A stretch of DNA of 64,000 bases from JAIVGV01 sp036389335 (GTDB taxonomy: Bacteria > Acidobacteriota > Blastocatellia > Pyrinomonadales > Pyrinomonadaceae): positions 72,742 to 136,741 of the forward strand of contig DASVQC010000098.1 of the NCBI GenBank assembly GCA_036389335.1. Direction: 5' to 3'. Below are positions 15,919 through 24,634 of this stretch, piece after piece (within the stretch, counting starts at the first letter, position 1; every line of letters begins with the position of its first letter). The position numbers were made by a program, and so were the translations under genes. The notes beneath the pieces are model-generated. The model made no database searches. It was not told where the DNA came from and saw only the letters and a program-made list of their open reading frames with translations.

Positions 15919-18153
15919 GTGAAGTCCCGCAGACAAGTGGCAAGCGCATCACACAGGCTCGGCTCGCGCGGACGGCGGCGGCGCGCGCTCTCGCTCTCGC
16001 TCTTCGCGCTCGCCGCCGCGCTCGCGTGCCTGCCGCTTTCGGAAGAGAGATCGGCGGCGCAGGCGTCGCGCCCCGTCCTCGTCAGCGAGCCGACCTCGAC
16101 GCGCGCCGTCGCGTGGGATTCCGTGACCCACACGCGCGAGCCCTTCGCGCTCACGTCGGCGCACGCGCTCGGCACAGACCGCCGCACGCGGGTTCAACTC
16201 TTCGCCCTCAACCTCGACCCGTCCGACGACGCATCGACCGTCGCGGCTGACGCCGAAGACGGCGCGCACCGCGTCTTCGCACTCGTGGTCGAGAGCGTGT
16301 TGTCAGTGCCCGGTCAGGAGTGGATGCACTCCGTCACCGTGCGGCTCGACGGGGCGTTGGCCGACGCGGGCGACGTGCTCGTGCGCGTCACGCGCCGCGG
16401 CGTGGCGAGCAACCGCGTCAGAGTCGGCGTCGGCCACGTCGGCGGCGGGCCGCCGGACGACGCGGGCTCCGTGCCGACGCCCGCTCCGCCCGCGACCGCG
16501 CCGACGCCGCCCGTCAACTCCGTCACGGCGGGCAACCTCACGGCCGACGACGTGCGCGCCGTCATCGCCCAAGCCGTCTCCGCCGCCGTCGCTTTGAACC
16601 GCGCCGTGACGGTCGCCGTCACGGACAAGGAGGGGAACGTGCTCGGCGTCTTCAGGATGAACGGCGCGACCGAGCGCGCGCAGTTCCGCGGCGGGACGGC
16701 CTTCACGCAGACGCCCGACGCGGCGACGGGCCTCGTCGCGCAGGGGCTCGAAGGGACGAGCCTCAACCCCGCTTTGAACCCCGCGCGGCGCGCGGCCATC
16801 TCGAAGGCCGGGACTGCCGCGTTCTTCAGCACGCAGGGCAACGCCTTCACGGCGCGCACGGCGGGCTTCATCATTCAGGAGCATTTCCCGCCCGGCGTCG
16901 CGAACCAGCCTTCGGGGCCGCTCTACGGCGTGCAGTTCTCGCAGCTCGAATGCTCCGACGTCAAGAAGCCCGGCCTGCCCTTCGGCCTCGCAGCCGATCC
17001 CGGCTCCGTCCCGCTCTACAAGAACGGCGTCCACTCCGGCGGCGTCGGCGTCGAGGGCGACGGGCTCTACGCCGTCGACCGCGATCCGGCGGACTCCGAC
17101 AAACCCTTCGAGGAGTTGATCGCCGTCGCCGCCGCGCGCGGCTACGAAGCCCCGGCGTCGATTCGCGCCGACAACATCCTCGTGGGCGGCATCCGGCTCC
17201 CGTACGCGAACGCGACCGACGCCGACGCGCCGCGCCCCGCGACGCTCCCGTTCGCGAGCCTGCCCGGCGCGCTCGACGCGGATTTCCCTCTGCGCGCGGC
17301 GCAGCCCTCACACTTCGTGCCCGCGACGGTCGGCGGCGTGAATGGTGCGGTGGACTTACGATTCTCGCCGTTTCGCGGCAGCACGTCCGGCTCCGCGAAC
17401 GCTCTCGGCGCGGCGGACGTGACCGCGATACTCGCGCAGGCGGCGCGGCAGGCCGACGTCACGCGCGCGGCGATCCGCAACCCGCTCGGCAGCGCGGCGC
17501 GCGTCTCCATCGCGGTCGTCGACGCGGACGGGCAGGTGCTCGGCATCTTCCGCACGGCGGACGCGCCCGTCTTCGGCTTCGACGTCTCGGCGCAGAAGGC
17601 CCGCACCGCCGCCTTCGCCTCGCGCTCGGACGCGGCGGCGAAACTTCGCGCGGCGGGTTTCTCAAACTACGCCGACCGCGCCGCCGCAGACGGCATACGC
17701 TTCGACGGCTCAATCGCCTTCAGCGACCGCGCGGGCGGGTTCCTGCACCGCCCGTTTCTGCCCGACGGCATCGACGGCACGCAGGCGGGGCCGTTGAGCA
17801 CGCCGCTCGATCGTTGGAGCGTCTTCAACGTCGGGCTCCAGCTCGATCTGTTGAAGGCGAACTTGGAAGCGACGCTCGCCGCGCCGCCTTCCTCACCCGC
17901 GAACCTGCCGTGCACGCCGATCCCGAACCTGCCGAACGGGATGCAAATCTTTCCGGGCAGCGTGCCGCTCTACCGCAACGGCGAGCTGGTCGGCGGCATC
18001 GGCGTCAGCGGCGACGGGGTCGAGCAGGACGACCTGATCGCCGCGGCGGGCGCCGTCGGCTTCGCCCCGCCCGAATCGATCCGCGCCGATCAGTTCTTCG
18101 TCCGCGGCGTGCGCCTGCCCTTCCTCAAGTTCCCGCGCAGCCCGAACCTTTAA
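15919..18153 (+). CDS. Exported protein with two GlcG/HbpS-type (DUF336) haem-binding-like domains
   Basis: Residues about 20-50 are a signal peptide (LSLSLFALAAALACLPL). Residues about 60-190 are a beta-rich segment of unknown type. Two DUF336/HbpS-like units follow. The first starts at about 204 (LTADDVRAVIAQAVSAAVAL, VAVTDKEGNVLGVFRM) and the second at about 495 (LGAADVTAILAQAARQA, IAVVDADGQVLGIFRT). Each ends with a similar PGSVPLYKNG..GGVGVEGDG segment, so the duplication is clear. HbpS-type proteins bind haem or corrinoids, and others are redox-stress sensors. Here, between multihaem cytochromes and c-maturation genes, haem handling in the periplasm is a reasonable guess. GTG start; the ribosome site is weak. 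Confidence 0.8.
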   Translation: MKSRRQVASASHRLGSRGRRRRALSLSLFALAAALACLPLSEERSAAQASRPVLVSEPTSTRAVAWDSVTHTREPFALTSAHALGTDRRTRVQLFALNLDPSDDASTVAADAEDGAHRVFALVVESVLSVPGQEWMHSVTVRLDGALADAGDVLVRVTRRGVASNRVRVGVGHVGGGPPDDAGSVPTPAPPATAPTPPVNSVTAGNLTADDVRAVIAQAVSAAVALNRAVTVAVTDKEGNVLGVFRMNGATERAQFRGGTAFTQTPDAATGLVAQGLEGTSLNPALNPARRAAISKAGTAAFFSTQGNAFTARTAGFIIQEHFPPGVANQPSGPLYGVQFSQLECSDVKKPGLPFGLAADPGSVPLYKNGVHSGGVGVEGDGLYAVDRDPADSDKPFEELIAVAAARGYEAPASIRADNILVGGIRLPYANATDADAPRPATLPFASLPGALDADFPLRAAQPSHFVPATVGGVNGAVDLRFSPFRGSTSGSANALGAADVTAILAQAARQADVTRAAIRNPLGSAARVSIAVVDADGQVLGIFRTADAPVFGFDVSAQKARTAAFASRSDAAAKLRAAGFSNYADRAAADGIRFDGSIAFSDRAGGFLHRPFLPDGIDGTQAGPLSTPLDRWSVFNVGLQLDLLKANLEATLAAPPSSPANLPCTPIPNLPNGMQIFPGSVPLYRNGELVGGIGVSGDGVEQDDLIAAAGAVGFAPPESIRADQFFVRGVRLPFLKFPRSPNL

Positions 18154-18166
18154 TCGATTCAGAGAG

Positions 18167-18237
18167 CTTCCTTCGCGCCTTTGCGCCTTTGCGTGAAATT
18201 CATTCTCACGCCGGAGGCGCTGGAGGCGCGAAGGGAG
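18167..18237. repeat. Degenerate GCGCCTTT palindrome between convergent genes
   Basis: The left arm is nearly identical to that at 9202 (CGCGCCTTTGCGCCTTTGCGTGA), but the right arm has diverged (CTCACGCCGGAGGCGCTGGAGGCGCG). It lies between the converging stops at 18153 and 18241 and probably acts as a terminator. Confidence 0.8.
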
Positions 18238-18240
18238 ACG

Positions 18241-19014
18241 CTAAGGCAGAGCGTCGGCGCTCGAACGGAGAGCGGGGAGCATGGGGTTGTTGGGGTTGAC
18301 GGCGGCGAGCCTGTCGATGGCGTCGCGGGCGGTCGCCTTGTCTTTGAGGTTGAGGGCGGCGGAGGCGAGGTTTTGTAGCGTCAGCTCGTGACGCGGATCG
18401 AGCTGGAGGGCGCGGCGGTATTCGTCTATGGCGCGCTGGTAGTCGGGCGGGTCGCGCTGGAAGTAGGTGTTGCCGAGATCGGTGCGCGCGTCGGCGTTGG
18501 CCGGATCGGCGGCGAGCGAGCGCGTGTAGAAGTCCGCCGCCGAGGGGAAGTCGCCCGCGTCGTATTTGACGTTGCCCATTTCGAGCAGCGCGTCCGGGTC
18601 TTGCGGCCTGAGCTTGAGGGCGCGCTCCAGATAGAGCGTCGCCTTGTCGAGCGCGCGCAGGCGGTAGAAGGTCGCGGCGGCGGTCATCTGTAGCGCGAAG
18701 TCGGCGGGCTTGGCGTCGGCGGCGGCCATCGCGTCCTGCGCCTCGCGGCTCGTCGCCGCCGCGCCTTCCGGGCTCGCGGGCGAGCCGTCGGAGGCGACGC
18801 CGCTGATGTCCGGGTGGCCGGGCGGGAGCCCGCCGGAGTCCTGCGAAGGGTCGAGCGGGGGCGCGCTCTTGACGTTGATCGAAGAGACCTGATCGGACGC
18901 CGCGACGGCGGGGGCCGGGGGCGGGGCGACGCCCAGACGGTTGGCGAGAAAGAAGCCGACGCCGAAGCCGAGCAGGAGGCCGCCGAGGCAGAAGAGCAAG
19001 TTTCTGGTCGTCAT
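18241..19014 (-). CDS. Membrane-anchored TPR protein, probably linked to cytochrome c maturation
   Basis: Residues 1-30 contain one membrane helix (LLFCLGGLLLGFGVGFFLANRLG). After a Pro/Ala/Ser linker come four or so TPR units from about residue 115 (RALDKATLYLERALKLRPQDPDALLEMGNV, then AADFYTRSLAADPANADARTDLGN and RAIDEYRRALQLDPRHELTLQNLA). Start ATG 19014 gives the helix at the very N-terminus; the upstream extension to 19140 is basic and unlikely. It is divergent from resB. A paralogue with the same architecture and ending (INPNSAALPRLR versus VNPNNPMLPALR) lies at 22497-23216, so the two bracket resB-ccsA. CcmI/CycH-like apocytochrome chaperone function is possible but unproven. Confidence 0.8.
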   Translation of the reverse strand: MTTRNLLFCLGGLLLGFGVGFFLANRLGVAPPPAPAVAASDQVSSINVKSAPPLDPSQDSGGLPPGHPDISGVASDGSPASPEGAAATSREAQDAMAAADAKPADFALQMTAAATFYRLRALDKATLYLERALKLRPQDPDALLEMGNVKYDAGDFPSAADFYTRSLAADPANADARTDLGNTYFQRDPPDYQRAIDEYRRALQLDPRHELTLQNLASAALNLKDKATARDAIDRLAAVNPNNPMLPALRSSADALP

Positions 19015-19079
19015 TTCGCCGGGGATGATAGCACGGCGGCGGGGCGCGGCGGCGGCGCGGGCGGCGCGCGACTGCGCGT

Positions 19080-19108
19080 TTGCCGCGCGGTGGTCGATGC
19101 GGTATGAT
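19080..19108 (+). promoter_or_regulatory. Putative promoter for resB-ccsA
   Basis: TTGCCG and TATGAT are separated by exactly 17 bases, about 100 bases upstream of the resB ATG. Confidence 0.45.
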
Positions 19109-19209
19109 TCGCCTTTAAGACGGATGATCCGCGGTCTCACCCCTCTGAGTCGCTTTCGTCGGCGCGGTGGCTCAAGAGAAGTTTTAGCCCGAGCGAACCG
19201 TCATCTACC

Positions 19210-20760
19210 ATGTCAGCAATCGAAGAAACTAAACCCGAGATCGGCGTGAAGTCTGCCGCCGCCGCGCGCCCGTCCGAGTCGGTCGTGACGCGCGCGCTCA
19301 ACCTGCTCAGCTCGGTGCGCTTCGGCGTCACGCTGCTGATGATCCTCGTCCTCTTCAGCATGGTCGGGATGCTGGTGATGCAGAAGAACGTCGAGGGCTT
19401 CGAGAAGTATTTCGCCGACCTCAGCCCGGCGACGCGCCTGCTCTTCGGCAGCCTCGGCCTGTTCGACATCTACCACGTCTGGTACTTCAACCTCCTGCTC
19501 CTCGTCCTCTCGCTCAACATCGTGCTCGCCTCCATCGACCGCTTCCCGAAGGCGTGGACGTTCGTCTCCAAGCCGAAGCTCGACGCCTCGGCGAAGTGGC
19601 TCGGCGGGCAGGAGCAGCACGCCGAACTCGAACTCGCAGCCGACTCGCGCGAGGCCGCCGCCGCGCGCGTCGTCGCCGCCTGCAAGTCGGTCGGCCTGAA
19701 GACGAGGGTGACGGAGAAGAACGGCAGGACGTTCGTCTTCGCCGAGCGCGGCGCGTGGAACCGCCTCGGGGCTTACGCCGTCCACGTCGCGCTGCTGACG
19801 ATCTTCACGGGCGGGTTCCTGACCGCGCAGTTCGATCAGAACGGCCAGATGCCCGTCCGCCCCGGCGCGACCTCGAACGAGATGTCGAACACCGACTTCA
19901 AGCTCGCCGACGGCGGGCTCAAGCTCGTGCAGGCGACGATGCCGCTGCCCTTCGAGGTGACGTGCACGGACATCCAGCAGAAGCTCATCAAGCAGGACGG
20001 CCCCATCACGCAGGACAACACGATCGACTGGTTCACCAAGATCAAGATCAGGGACGGCGGCTCGGAGCACGAGGCGTTCGTCCACCTGAACAACCCCTAC
20101 GACTACCGCGGCTACCGCTTCTTCCAGGCGAGCTTCATCAACGTGGGCCGCGCGCGCCAGATCACTCTGCGCCTGAAGCGCGAGGCCGACGGCTACGAGA
20201 CCGACGTGACGATCCCGCGCGACGGCTCGGTCAACCTCTCGGACGGCACGCACGTCGAGTTCGTCAACTTCCAGCCCGACTTCACGATGGCGGGCGGGCA
20301 GGCGACGACCGCCACGGGCGAGTACAACAACCCGGCGGCGATCTTAAACGTCACGGGCGCGGACGGCGCGCAGGGCCGCGCCTACGCCTTCACGCAGGAA
20401 CTCCCGGCGGGCGCGCCCGTCGGACGCGCCGTCGGCGGCTACAAGTTCAAGCTCGTCTCGTTCGAGAAGGTGCCGGACGCGCACGTGCTCGCGATCCAGA
20501 AAGACCCCGGCGCGAGCGTCTTCTACGCCGGGAGCGCGATGCTGATGCTGACGCTCGTCGGCGTCTTCTTCTTCGCGCACCAGAGGGTGTGGGCTCTCTT
20601 GGAGGAGCGCGGCGGGCGGCAGGTCGCCGTGGCCCTCGGCGGCAACGCCAACCGCAACGCCGTCGCCTTCGAGGACAGGTTCAAGCGTCTGGTCGCGGCG
20701 ATCAGCGGAGAGACAAACGCCGCGCCGCCCGACGGAGAAACAAACGAGGTACAGTCATGA
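19210..20760 (+). CDS. resB: ResB/Ccs1 cytochrome c biogenesis protein (system II)
   Basis: Works with CcsA to export haem and ligate it to CxxCH motifs outside the cytoplasmic membrane. The N-terminal LLSSVRFGVTLLMILVLFSMVGML is the characteristic ResB first helix, followed by a second helix region at about 85-110, a third at about 190-210 (AYAVHVALLTIFTGGFLTA), a large external domain with the PYDYRGYRFFQASF motif, and a last helix at about 435-460. At 516 aa the length is typical. The stop overlaps the ccsA ATG (ATGA). Its location fits a dedicated maturation pair for the multihaem cytochromes on either side. Confidence 0.93.
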   Translation: MSAIEETKPEIGVKSAAAARPSESVVTRALNLLSSVRFGVTLLMILVLFSMVGMLVMQKNVEGFEKYFADLSPATRLLFGSLGLFDIYHVWYFNLLLLVLSLNIVLASIDRFPKAWTFVSKPKLDASAKWLGGQEQHAELELAADSREAAAARVVAACKSVGLKTRVTEKNGRTFVFAERGAWNRLGAYAVHVALLTIFTGGFLTAQFDQNGQMPVRPGATSNEMSNTDFKLADGGLKLVQATMPLPFEVTCTDIQQKLIKQDGPITQDNTIDWFTKIKIRDGGSEHEAFVHLNNPYDYRGYRFFQASFINVGRARQITLRLKREADGYETDVTIPRDGSVNLSDGTHVEFVNFQPDFTMAGGQATTATGEYNNPAAILNVTGADGAQGRAYAFTQELPAGAPVGRAVGGYKFKLVSFEKVPDAHVLAIQKDPGASVFYAGSAMLMLTLVGVFFFAHQRVWALLEERGGRQVAVALGGNANRNAVAFEDRFKRLVAAISGETNAAPPDGETNEVQS

Positions 20761-22406
20761 GTGAAGTCTTGAAACACCCCGCGCAGCTCGGCTCGTCGAA
20801 ACTGGATCCGGGCGGCTGGTCAATCGGCTCGTACCTCCCGGCGGCGCTGCCCGTCGCGGGCGCGCTCGTGATGCTGCTGCTGCGCATCCAGTTGGGCGGC
20901 GACCACTTCATCAACGACGGCGCGCTGATGATGCTCGCGCTCGCCGGCTACATCGTCGGCGGCGTCTTCCTGCTCGTGAACCTCTACGCGCCGTCGGGGA
21001 TGGCGCAGAAGATCGGGCTGTGGTCGGGCGGCATCGGCGTCTTCTGCAACCTGTCGAGCTGGCTCGTGCGCTGGGTCGCCTCGCACGACCGCGAGCTGGC
21101 GGTCTTGCAGCGCAACGGCTACGGCCCGGATCAGATGCCGTGGGTCTGGCGCTACATCCCGTTCGCCAACCTCTACGATCTCTCGCTCGCCTTCGCCTTC
21201 GGCGCGGGCGTGACGACGATGCTCGTCTCGGGGCGCAAGAGCTTCCGCTTCATCGGCGCGATGTCTCTGCCGCTCGCCTCGCTCGTGCTCATCCTCGCGC
21301 GCTTCATCGGCAACGAGTTCATCAACCTGCCGCCGGTCTTGGACTCTTACTGGCGACCGATCCACGTCGGCACGGCCTCGATCTCCTACGGCGTCGCGCT
21401 CGTCTGCTTCGCCGCCGCCGTGCTCTACCTCCTGAAGGTCGGGACGAAGCCCGAGTCGATGACCATCGCGGCGGCGGCCTTCGCCATCTTCGTCTTCGCC
21501 ACGGTCGGCGGACAGTTCGGCACGTTCAGGATTTTGACGACCGGCAACTACGCCGCCTCGACCTTCCTCAACGGCTCGCCCCCGGCGCTCCCGCTGCGCG
21601 TCAACATCCCTTACGTCGGCCCCGCGCTCATCCTCGCCGGGCTGCTGCTCGCCGGCGTCATCGTCCTCTTCATCAGGTACGTGACGAGGGGCGACGAGAA
21701 GTCGCAACGCCTCGGCCATCACCTGCTGAAGGCCTCGCTCGTCGTGCAGATGATCGCCATCGCGCTGCTCGTCTCGCAGATCAAGAGCGCGACGCCCGTC
21801 GCCGCCTGCCCCGACTCCGGCGGCTTCTTCGAGAAGTGCTACGACAAGGCGCAGTACCCGCGCTTCGGCAAGTGGCTCGCGGAGCAGCAGGAGGGCGTCA
21901 CCCCGGAAGAGGTCAGGGCGCTCAGCGCGGCGCAACTGACCGGCGCGTCGGAGAACTTCGTCAGCCAGCGCGGCTCGCAGTTGACCCTGAGCACGAAAGC
22001 CAACCCGGTCGAGCTGTCCGCGCTCATCACCGCGTTCGCGGCGACGCTCTTCGTCGCCATCTTCGCCTTCAAGACGGAGAAACTCCGCGCCGCGCTGCCC
22101 GCGCCCGAAAAACTCGACTCCCTGATGTACAAGACGGCCAGCGTCGCCTTCGCCGGGCTCGCCATCCTGCTCATCACGGGCGCGATCTGGGCCAACGAGT
22201 CGTGGGGCCGCTACTGGGGCTGGGACTCCAAAGAGACGGGCGCGTTCGTCGCGTGGCTCACCTACGGCGGCTTCCTCCACGCGCGCATCGCGCGCGGCCT
22301 GACGGGCAAGCGCAGCGCCTACTTCGCCATCGTCGCGTTCCTCTTGGTCATCTTCACCTACCTCGGCGTCAGCTACCTGATCCCGGGGCTCCACTCCTAC
22401 GCCTGA
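20757..22406 (+). CDS. ccsA: CcsA/ResC cytochrome c assembly protein (system II)
   Basis: The haem-handling partner of ResB. The tryptophan-rich WWD signature SWGRYWGWDSKETGAFVAWL is near residues 480-500, followed by the last helices. ATG 20757 overlaps the resB stop; the frame upstream is shadow. At 549 aa it is much longer than a usual CcsA of about 320 aa. The extra length includes N-terminal helices (about 25-110) and a soluble loop at about 335-420 (ACPDSGGFFEKCYDKAQYPR, TPEEVRALSAAQLTG) before the next helix. It is therefore an extended CcsA form. A GTGACGG palindrome follows, then a TPR gene. Confidence 0.92.
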   Translation: MSEVLKHPAQLGSSKLDPGGWSIGSYLPAALPVAGALVMLLLRIQLGGDHFINDGALMMLALAGYIVGGVFLLVNLYAPSGMAQKIGLWSGGIGVFCNLSSWLVRWVASHDRELAVLQRNGYGPDQMPWVWRYIPFANLYDLSLAFAFGAGVTTMLVSGRKSFRFIGAMSLPLASLVLILARFIGNEFINLPPVLDSYWRPIHVGTASISYGVALVCFAAAVLYLLKVGTKPESMTIAAAAFAIFVFATVGGQFGTFRILTTGNYAASTFLNGSPPALPLRVNIPYVGPALILAGLLLAGVIVLFIRYVTRGDEKSQRLGHHLLKASLVVQMIAIALLVSQIKSATPVAACPDSGGFFEKCYDKAQYPRFGKWLAEQQEGVTPEEVRALSAAQLTGASENFVSQRGSQLTLSTKANPVELSALITAFAATLFVAIFAFKTEKLRAALPAPEKLDSLMYKTASVAFAGLAILLITGAIWANESWGRYWGWDSKETGAFVAWLTYGGFLHARIARGLTGKRSAYFAIVAFLLVIFTYLGVSYLIPGLHSYA

Positions 22407-22418
22407 GGGGCGTGACAG

Positions 22419-22480
22419 GTAAACCGTGACGGGTGACAGGAGAAGATCGCGCGTCTTTCCTGTCACCCGTCACGGTTTAC
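22419..22480. repeat. Palindromic intergenic element, GTGACGG family, copy 1
   Basis: A perfect 23-base inverted repeat (22419-22441 with 22458-22480) made of GTGACGG/GTGACAG heptamers plus GTAAACC. Relatives are at 42503, 56328 and 63903. Confidence 0.9.
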
Positions 22481-22496
22481 GGTTTACGGATCGTCA

Positions 22497-23216
22497 ATGT
22501 CATCAGTCTCGATGAACAAAGAGGGCCTGCTCTTCGCGCTCGTCGGCGTCGGCTTCGGGCTCTTCTTCGGCTTCGCCTTCGTGACGTGGGCGAATCAGCG
22601 CGCGGCGCAGCAGCCCGCGCGCGCGGCGGCGGCGGAGGCGGCGGGCGAGGGCGAGCAGGCCGCCGAGGCGGAGGCCGCCATCAAGCGCGCGCGAGAGAAC
22701 CCGAAGGACTTCGACGCGCAGATGGAGGGCGCGCGCGCCTACTACGACTCGCGGCGCTTCGACGACGCCATCGATCTCCTGCTGCGCGCCAACGAGCTTC
22801 AGCCGACGAACGTCGAGCCGGTCGTCGCGCTCGCGCACGTCAACGCCGACGCCGGCAACTACAAGGCCGCGGAGAAGTGGTACGTCGCCGCGCTCGGCAT
22901 GAAGCCCGAAGACGCGGAGGCGCGCGCGGGCCTCGGTCGCGTGCTGCTGCTCTCGCAGCCGCCCGACTACGCGCGCGCCGTCGCGGAGCTGCGCCGCGCG
23001 CTCCAGACCGATCCGCGCCACGAGCCGTCGTTGCAGTTCCTCGCCTTCGCCCTCTCGCAGGAGGGCGACGAGCGCGGCGCGCGCGAGGCGGTCGGGCGGC
23101 TCGAAAAGATCAACCCGAACAGCGCCGCCCTCCCGCGCCTGCGCGAAGAGATCGAGGCGCGCGCCAAGGGCCCGCGGGCGGCGGGCGCGAACGCCCCGCA
23201 GGAGGGCGCGCGGTGA
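22497..23216 (+). CDS. Membrane-anchored TPR protein, paralogue of the one at 18241-19014
   Basis: One N-terminal helix (GLLFALVGVGFGLFFGFAFVTWA) is followed by a charged linker and TPR units from about residue 75 (FDDAIDLLLRANELQPTNVEPVVALAHV, KAAEKWYVAALGMKPEDAEARAGLG, RAVAELRRALQTDPRHEPSLQFLA). The end (RLEKINPNSAALPRLREEI) matches the paralogue. It lies downstream of ccsA, separated by a palindrome, and is followed by a strong terminator at 23370. A role presenting apocytochromes to ResB-CcsA is inferred from position only. Confidence 0.82.
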   Translation: MSSVSMNKEGLLFALVGVGFGLFFGFAFVTWANQRAAQQPARAAAAEAAGEGEQAAEAEAAIKRARENPKDFDAQMEGARAYYDSRRFDDAIDLLLRANELQPTNVEPVVALAHVNADAGNYKAAEKWYVAALGMKPEDAEARAGLGRVLLLSQPPDYARAVAELRRALQTDPRHEPSLQFLAFALSQEGDERGAREAVGRLEKINPNSAALPRLREEIEARAKGPRAAGANAPQEGAR

Positions 23217-23335
23217 GGGCTTTGTCGCCGCGCCGCGCCTGTGCTACAAACCTCGTCGTCTCCCGTCCGTCTTGACGGCGACGCCGTCGCCGTCGCCGAT
23301 AAACCGTCGGGCGCGTTTTCTCAAGCAGGTCTAGC

Positions 23336-24634
23336 GTGTCAATCCCGCGCGGCAGAGGTACGGCGCGAGAATCCCCGCAGCCGCGGCTGTCGCGGGGATT
23401 TTTTTTACGCGCGCGCGCCGCCGCTCAACTGCTCGCCGTCGCCGCCGCCGCGCTCGCCTTCGTCGCGCCGCGCGCGGGCCGGGCCTCCCTCCTCACGACG
23501 ACCGGCGCGGCGCAGACGCGCGCGCGACGGACGCCGCGGGCCGCGCGCGGCTACTCCCGCTTCTCGCACGCGAGCGCGAGCCATCTCAAGCGCGACTGCG
23601 CCTCGTGCCACCGCATCGCCTCGTTCGAGCGGCCCGACGTCGAGGACTTCCCCGATCACCCCTCGTGCGTCGAGTGCCACCGCCGGCAGTTCTTCACGGG
23701 CGCGCGCCCGGCCATCTGCGCGAACTGCCACACGGTCGTCGCGCCGCGCGGCGGGGCGCGCTTCGCGTTCCCGAAGCCGGGCGGGGCCGCCGAGTTCGCG
23801 GACGTGTTCCCGCACGCCAACCACGTCAAGACGACCTCGCTCATCCAGTTCAAGCGCGTGCTCGGCGAGAAGGCGAACACGCAGGCGAGCTGCCTCTACT
23901 GCCACAAGATCGACGCGGCGAAGCGCGACGCCCCGCGGGGCGTTAACGCCTACGCGCCGCCGCCGGGCACGTTCATGACGACGCCGACGAGCCACGCCAC
24001 GTGCTTCCAATGCCACTGGCGCAAGGAGGTGGCGAACCGCGACCAGCCGCCGCTCGCCGACGAGTGCGCGCGCTGCCACCGCGGCGTCGCCTCGGGCGGC
24101 GTCGTCTTTGAAGCCGTCAACGCGGGCGCGAACGTCGTAAGAGCGCCGGGGCAGATTCCCGCCGCGCCGGGTTCGGCCCCGCGCGCGTGGGCCGCGCCGG
24201 AACGTATCGTGCCGAAGTTCGTCCACGAGACGGAGTCGCACAAGAAGAAATTAAACGACGAAGGCAAAGAGGTCGCGATCACCTGCTTGCAGTGCCACGC
24301 CGCCGCGCGGAAGGCCGCGACGCTCGAAGCCCTGCGCCTCGGGGAGAACCGCGCGGGGCTTCCGACCTGTTCGTCGTCGGCCTGCCACACGGCGCTCGCG
24401 GGCACGGCGCAACTGAAGCTCTCTGTCTACCGCGAGCTGCGCGAGCGCGCGAAGGACGCGAAGTTCGACTGCGCGCTCTGCCACACGCCGCCCGCGAGCC
24501 TCTCCGCCGAAGCCCCTTGCAGCCACTACGCCGTCGTCCTCGCCGCCGCGACCAAGGAGGGCAAGGGGACTAAAGGGATCGAGCAGATCACGCCGCCGCG
24601 CTGCGCCGCCGAGCCGAAGAAGGGGACGCCTTGA
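23336..24634 (+). CDS. Multihaem c-type cytochrome with eight CxxCH and one CX4CH motif
   Basis: Eight canonical sites (CASCH, CVECH, CANCH, CLYCH, CFQCH, CARCH, CLQCH, CALCH) plus CSSSACH, a CX4CH variant known from some cytochrome c3-type proteins, give nine probable haems in 432 aa. A hydrophobic export segment (AAAQLLAVAAAALAFVAPRAG) lies at about residues 28-50. The start is uncertain: GTG 23336 is the only common start upstream of it, but the transcript for this start would include the strong terminator hairpin at 23370-23406. A CTG start after the hairpin (near 23438) is the alternative. The stop overlaps the TTG of the next cytochrome. Confidence 0.85.
   Translation: MSIPRGRGTARESPQPRLSRGFFLRARAAAQLLAVAAAALAFVAPRAGRASLLTTTGAAQTRARRTPRAARGYSRFSHASASHLKRDCASCHRIASFERPDVEDFPDHPSCVECHRRQFFTGARPAICANCHTVVAPRGGARFAFPKPGGAAEFADVFPHANHVKTTSLIQFKRVLGEKANTQASCLYCHKIDAAKRDAPRGVNAYAPPPGTFMTTPTSHATCFQCHWRKEVANRDQPPLADECARCHRGVASGGVVFEAVNAGANVVRAPGQIPAAPGSAPRAWAAPERIVPKFVHETESHKKKLNDEGKEVAITCLQCHAAARKAATLEALRLGENRAGLPTCSSSACHTALAGTAQLKLSVYRELRERAKDAKFDCALCHTPPASLSAEAPCSHYAVVLAAATKEGKGTKGIEQITPPRCAAEPKKGTP
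23370..23406 (+). terminator. Rho-independent terminator or attenuator at the 5' end of the cytochrome pair
   Basis: AATCCCCGC (23370-23378) pairs with GCGGGGATT (23392-23400), with an inner self-complementary AGCCGCGGCT, followed by a T run to 23406. It would end transcription from the TPR gene. Because it overlaps the predicted N-terminus of the next gene, it could instead act as an attenuator. Confidence 0.8.

Noticed and set aside
23218..23406. A riboswitch or small RNA ahead of the cytochrome pair
   Set aside because: A terminator hairpin is present, but I could not match the upstream bases to any riboswitch consensus I know (cyclic di-GMP, fluoride, cobalamin). Kept only as a terminator or attenuator.
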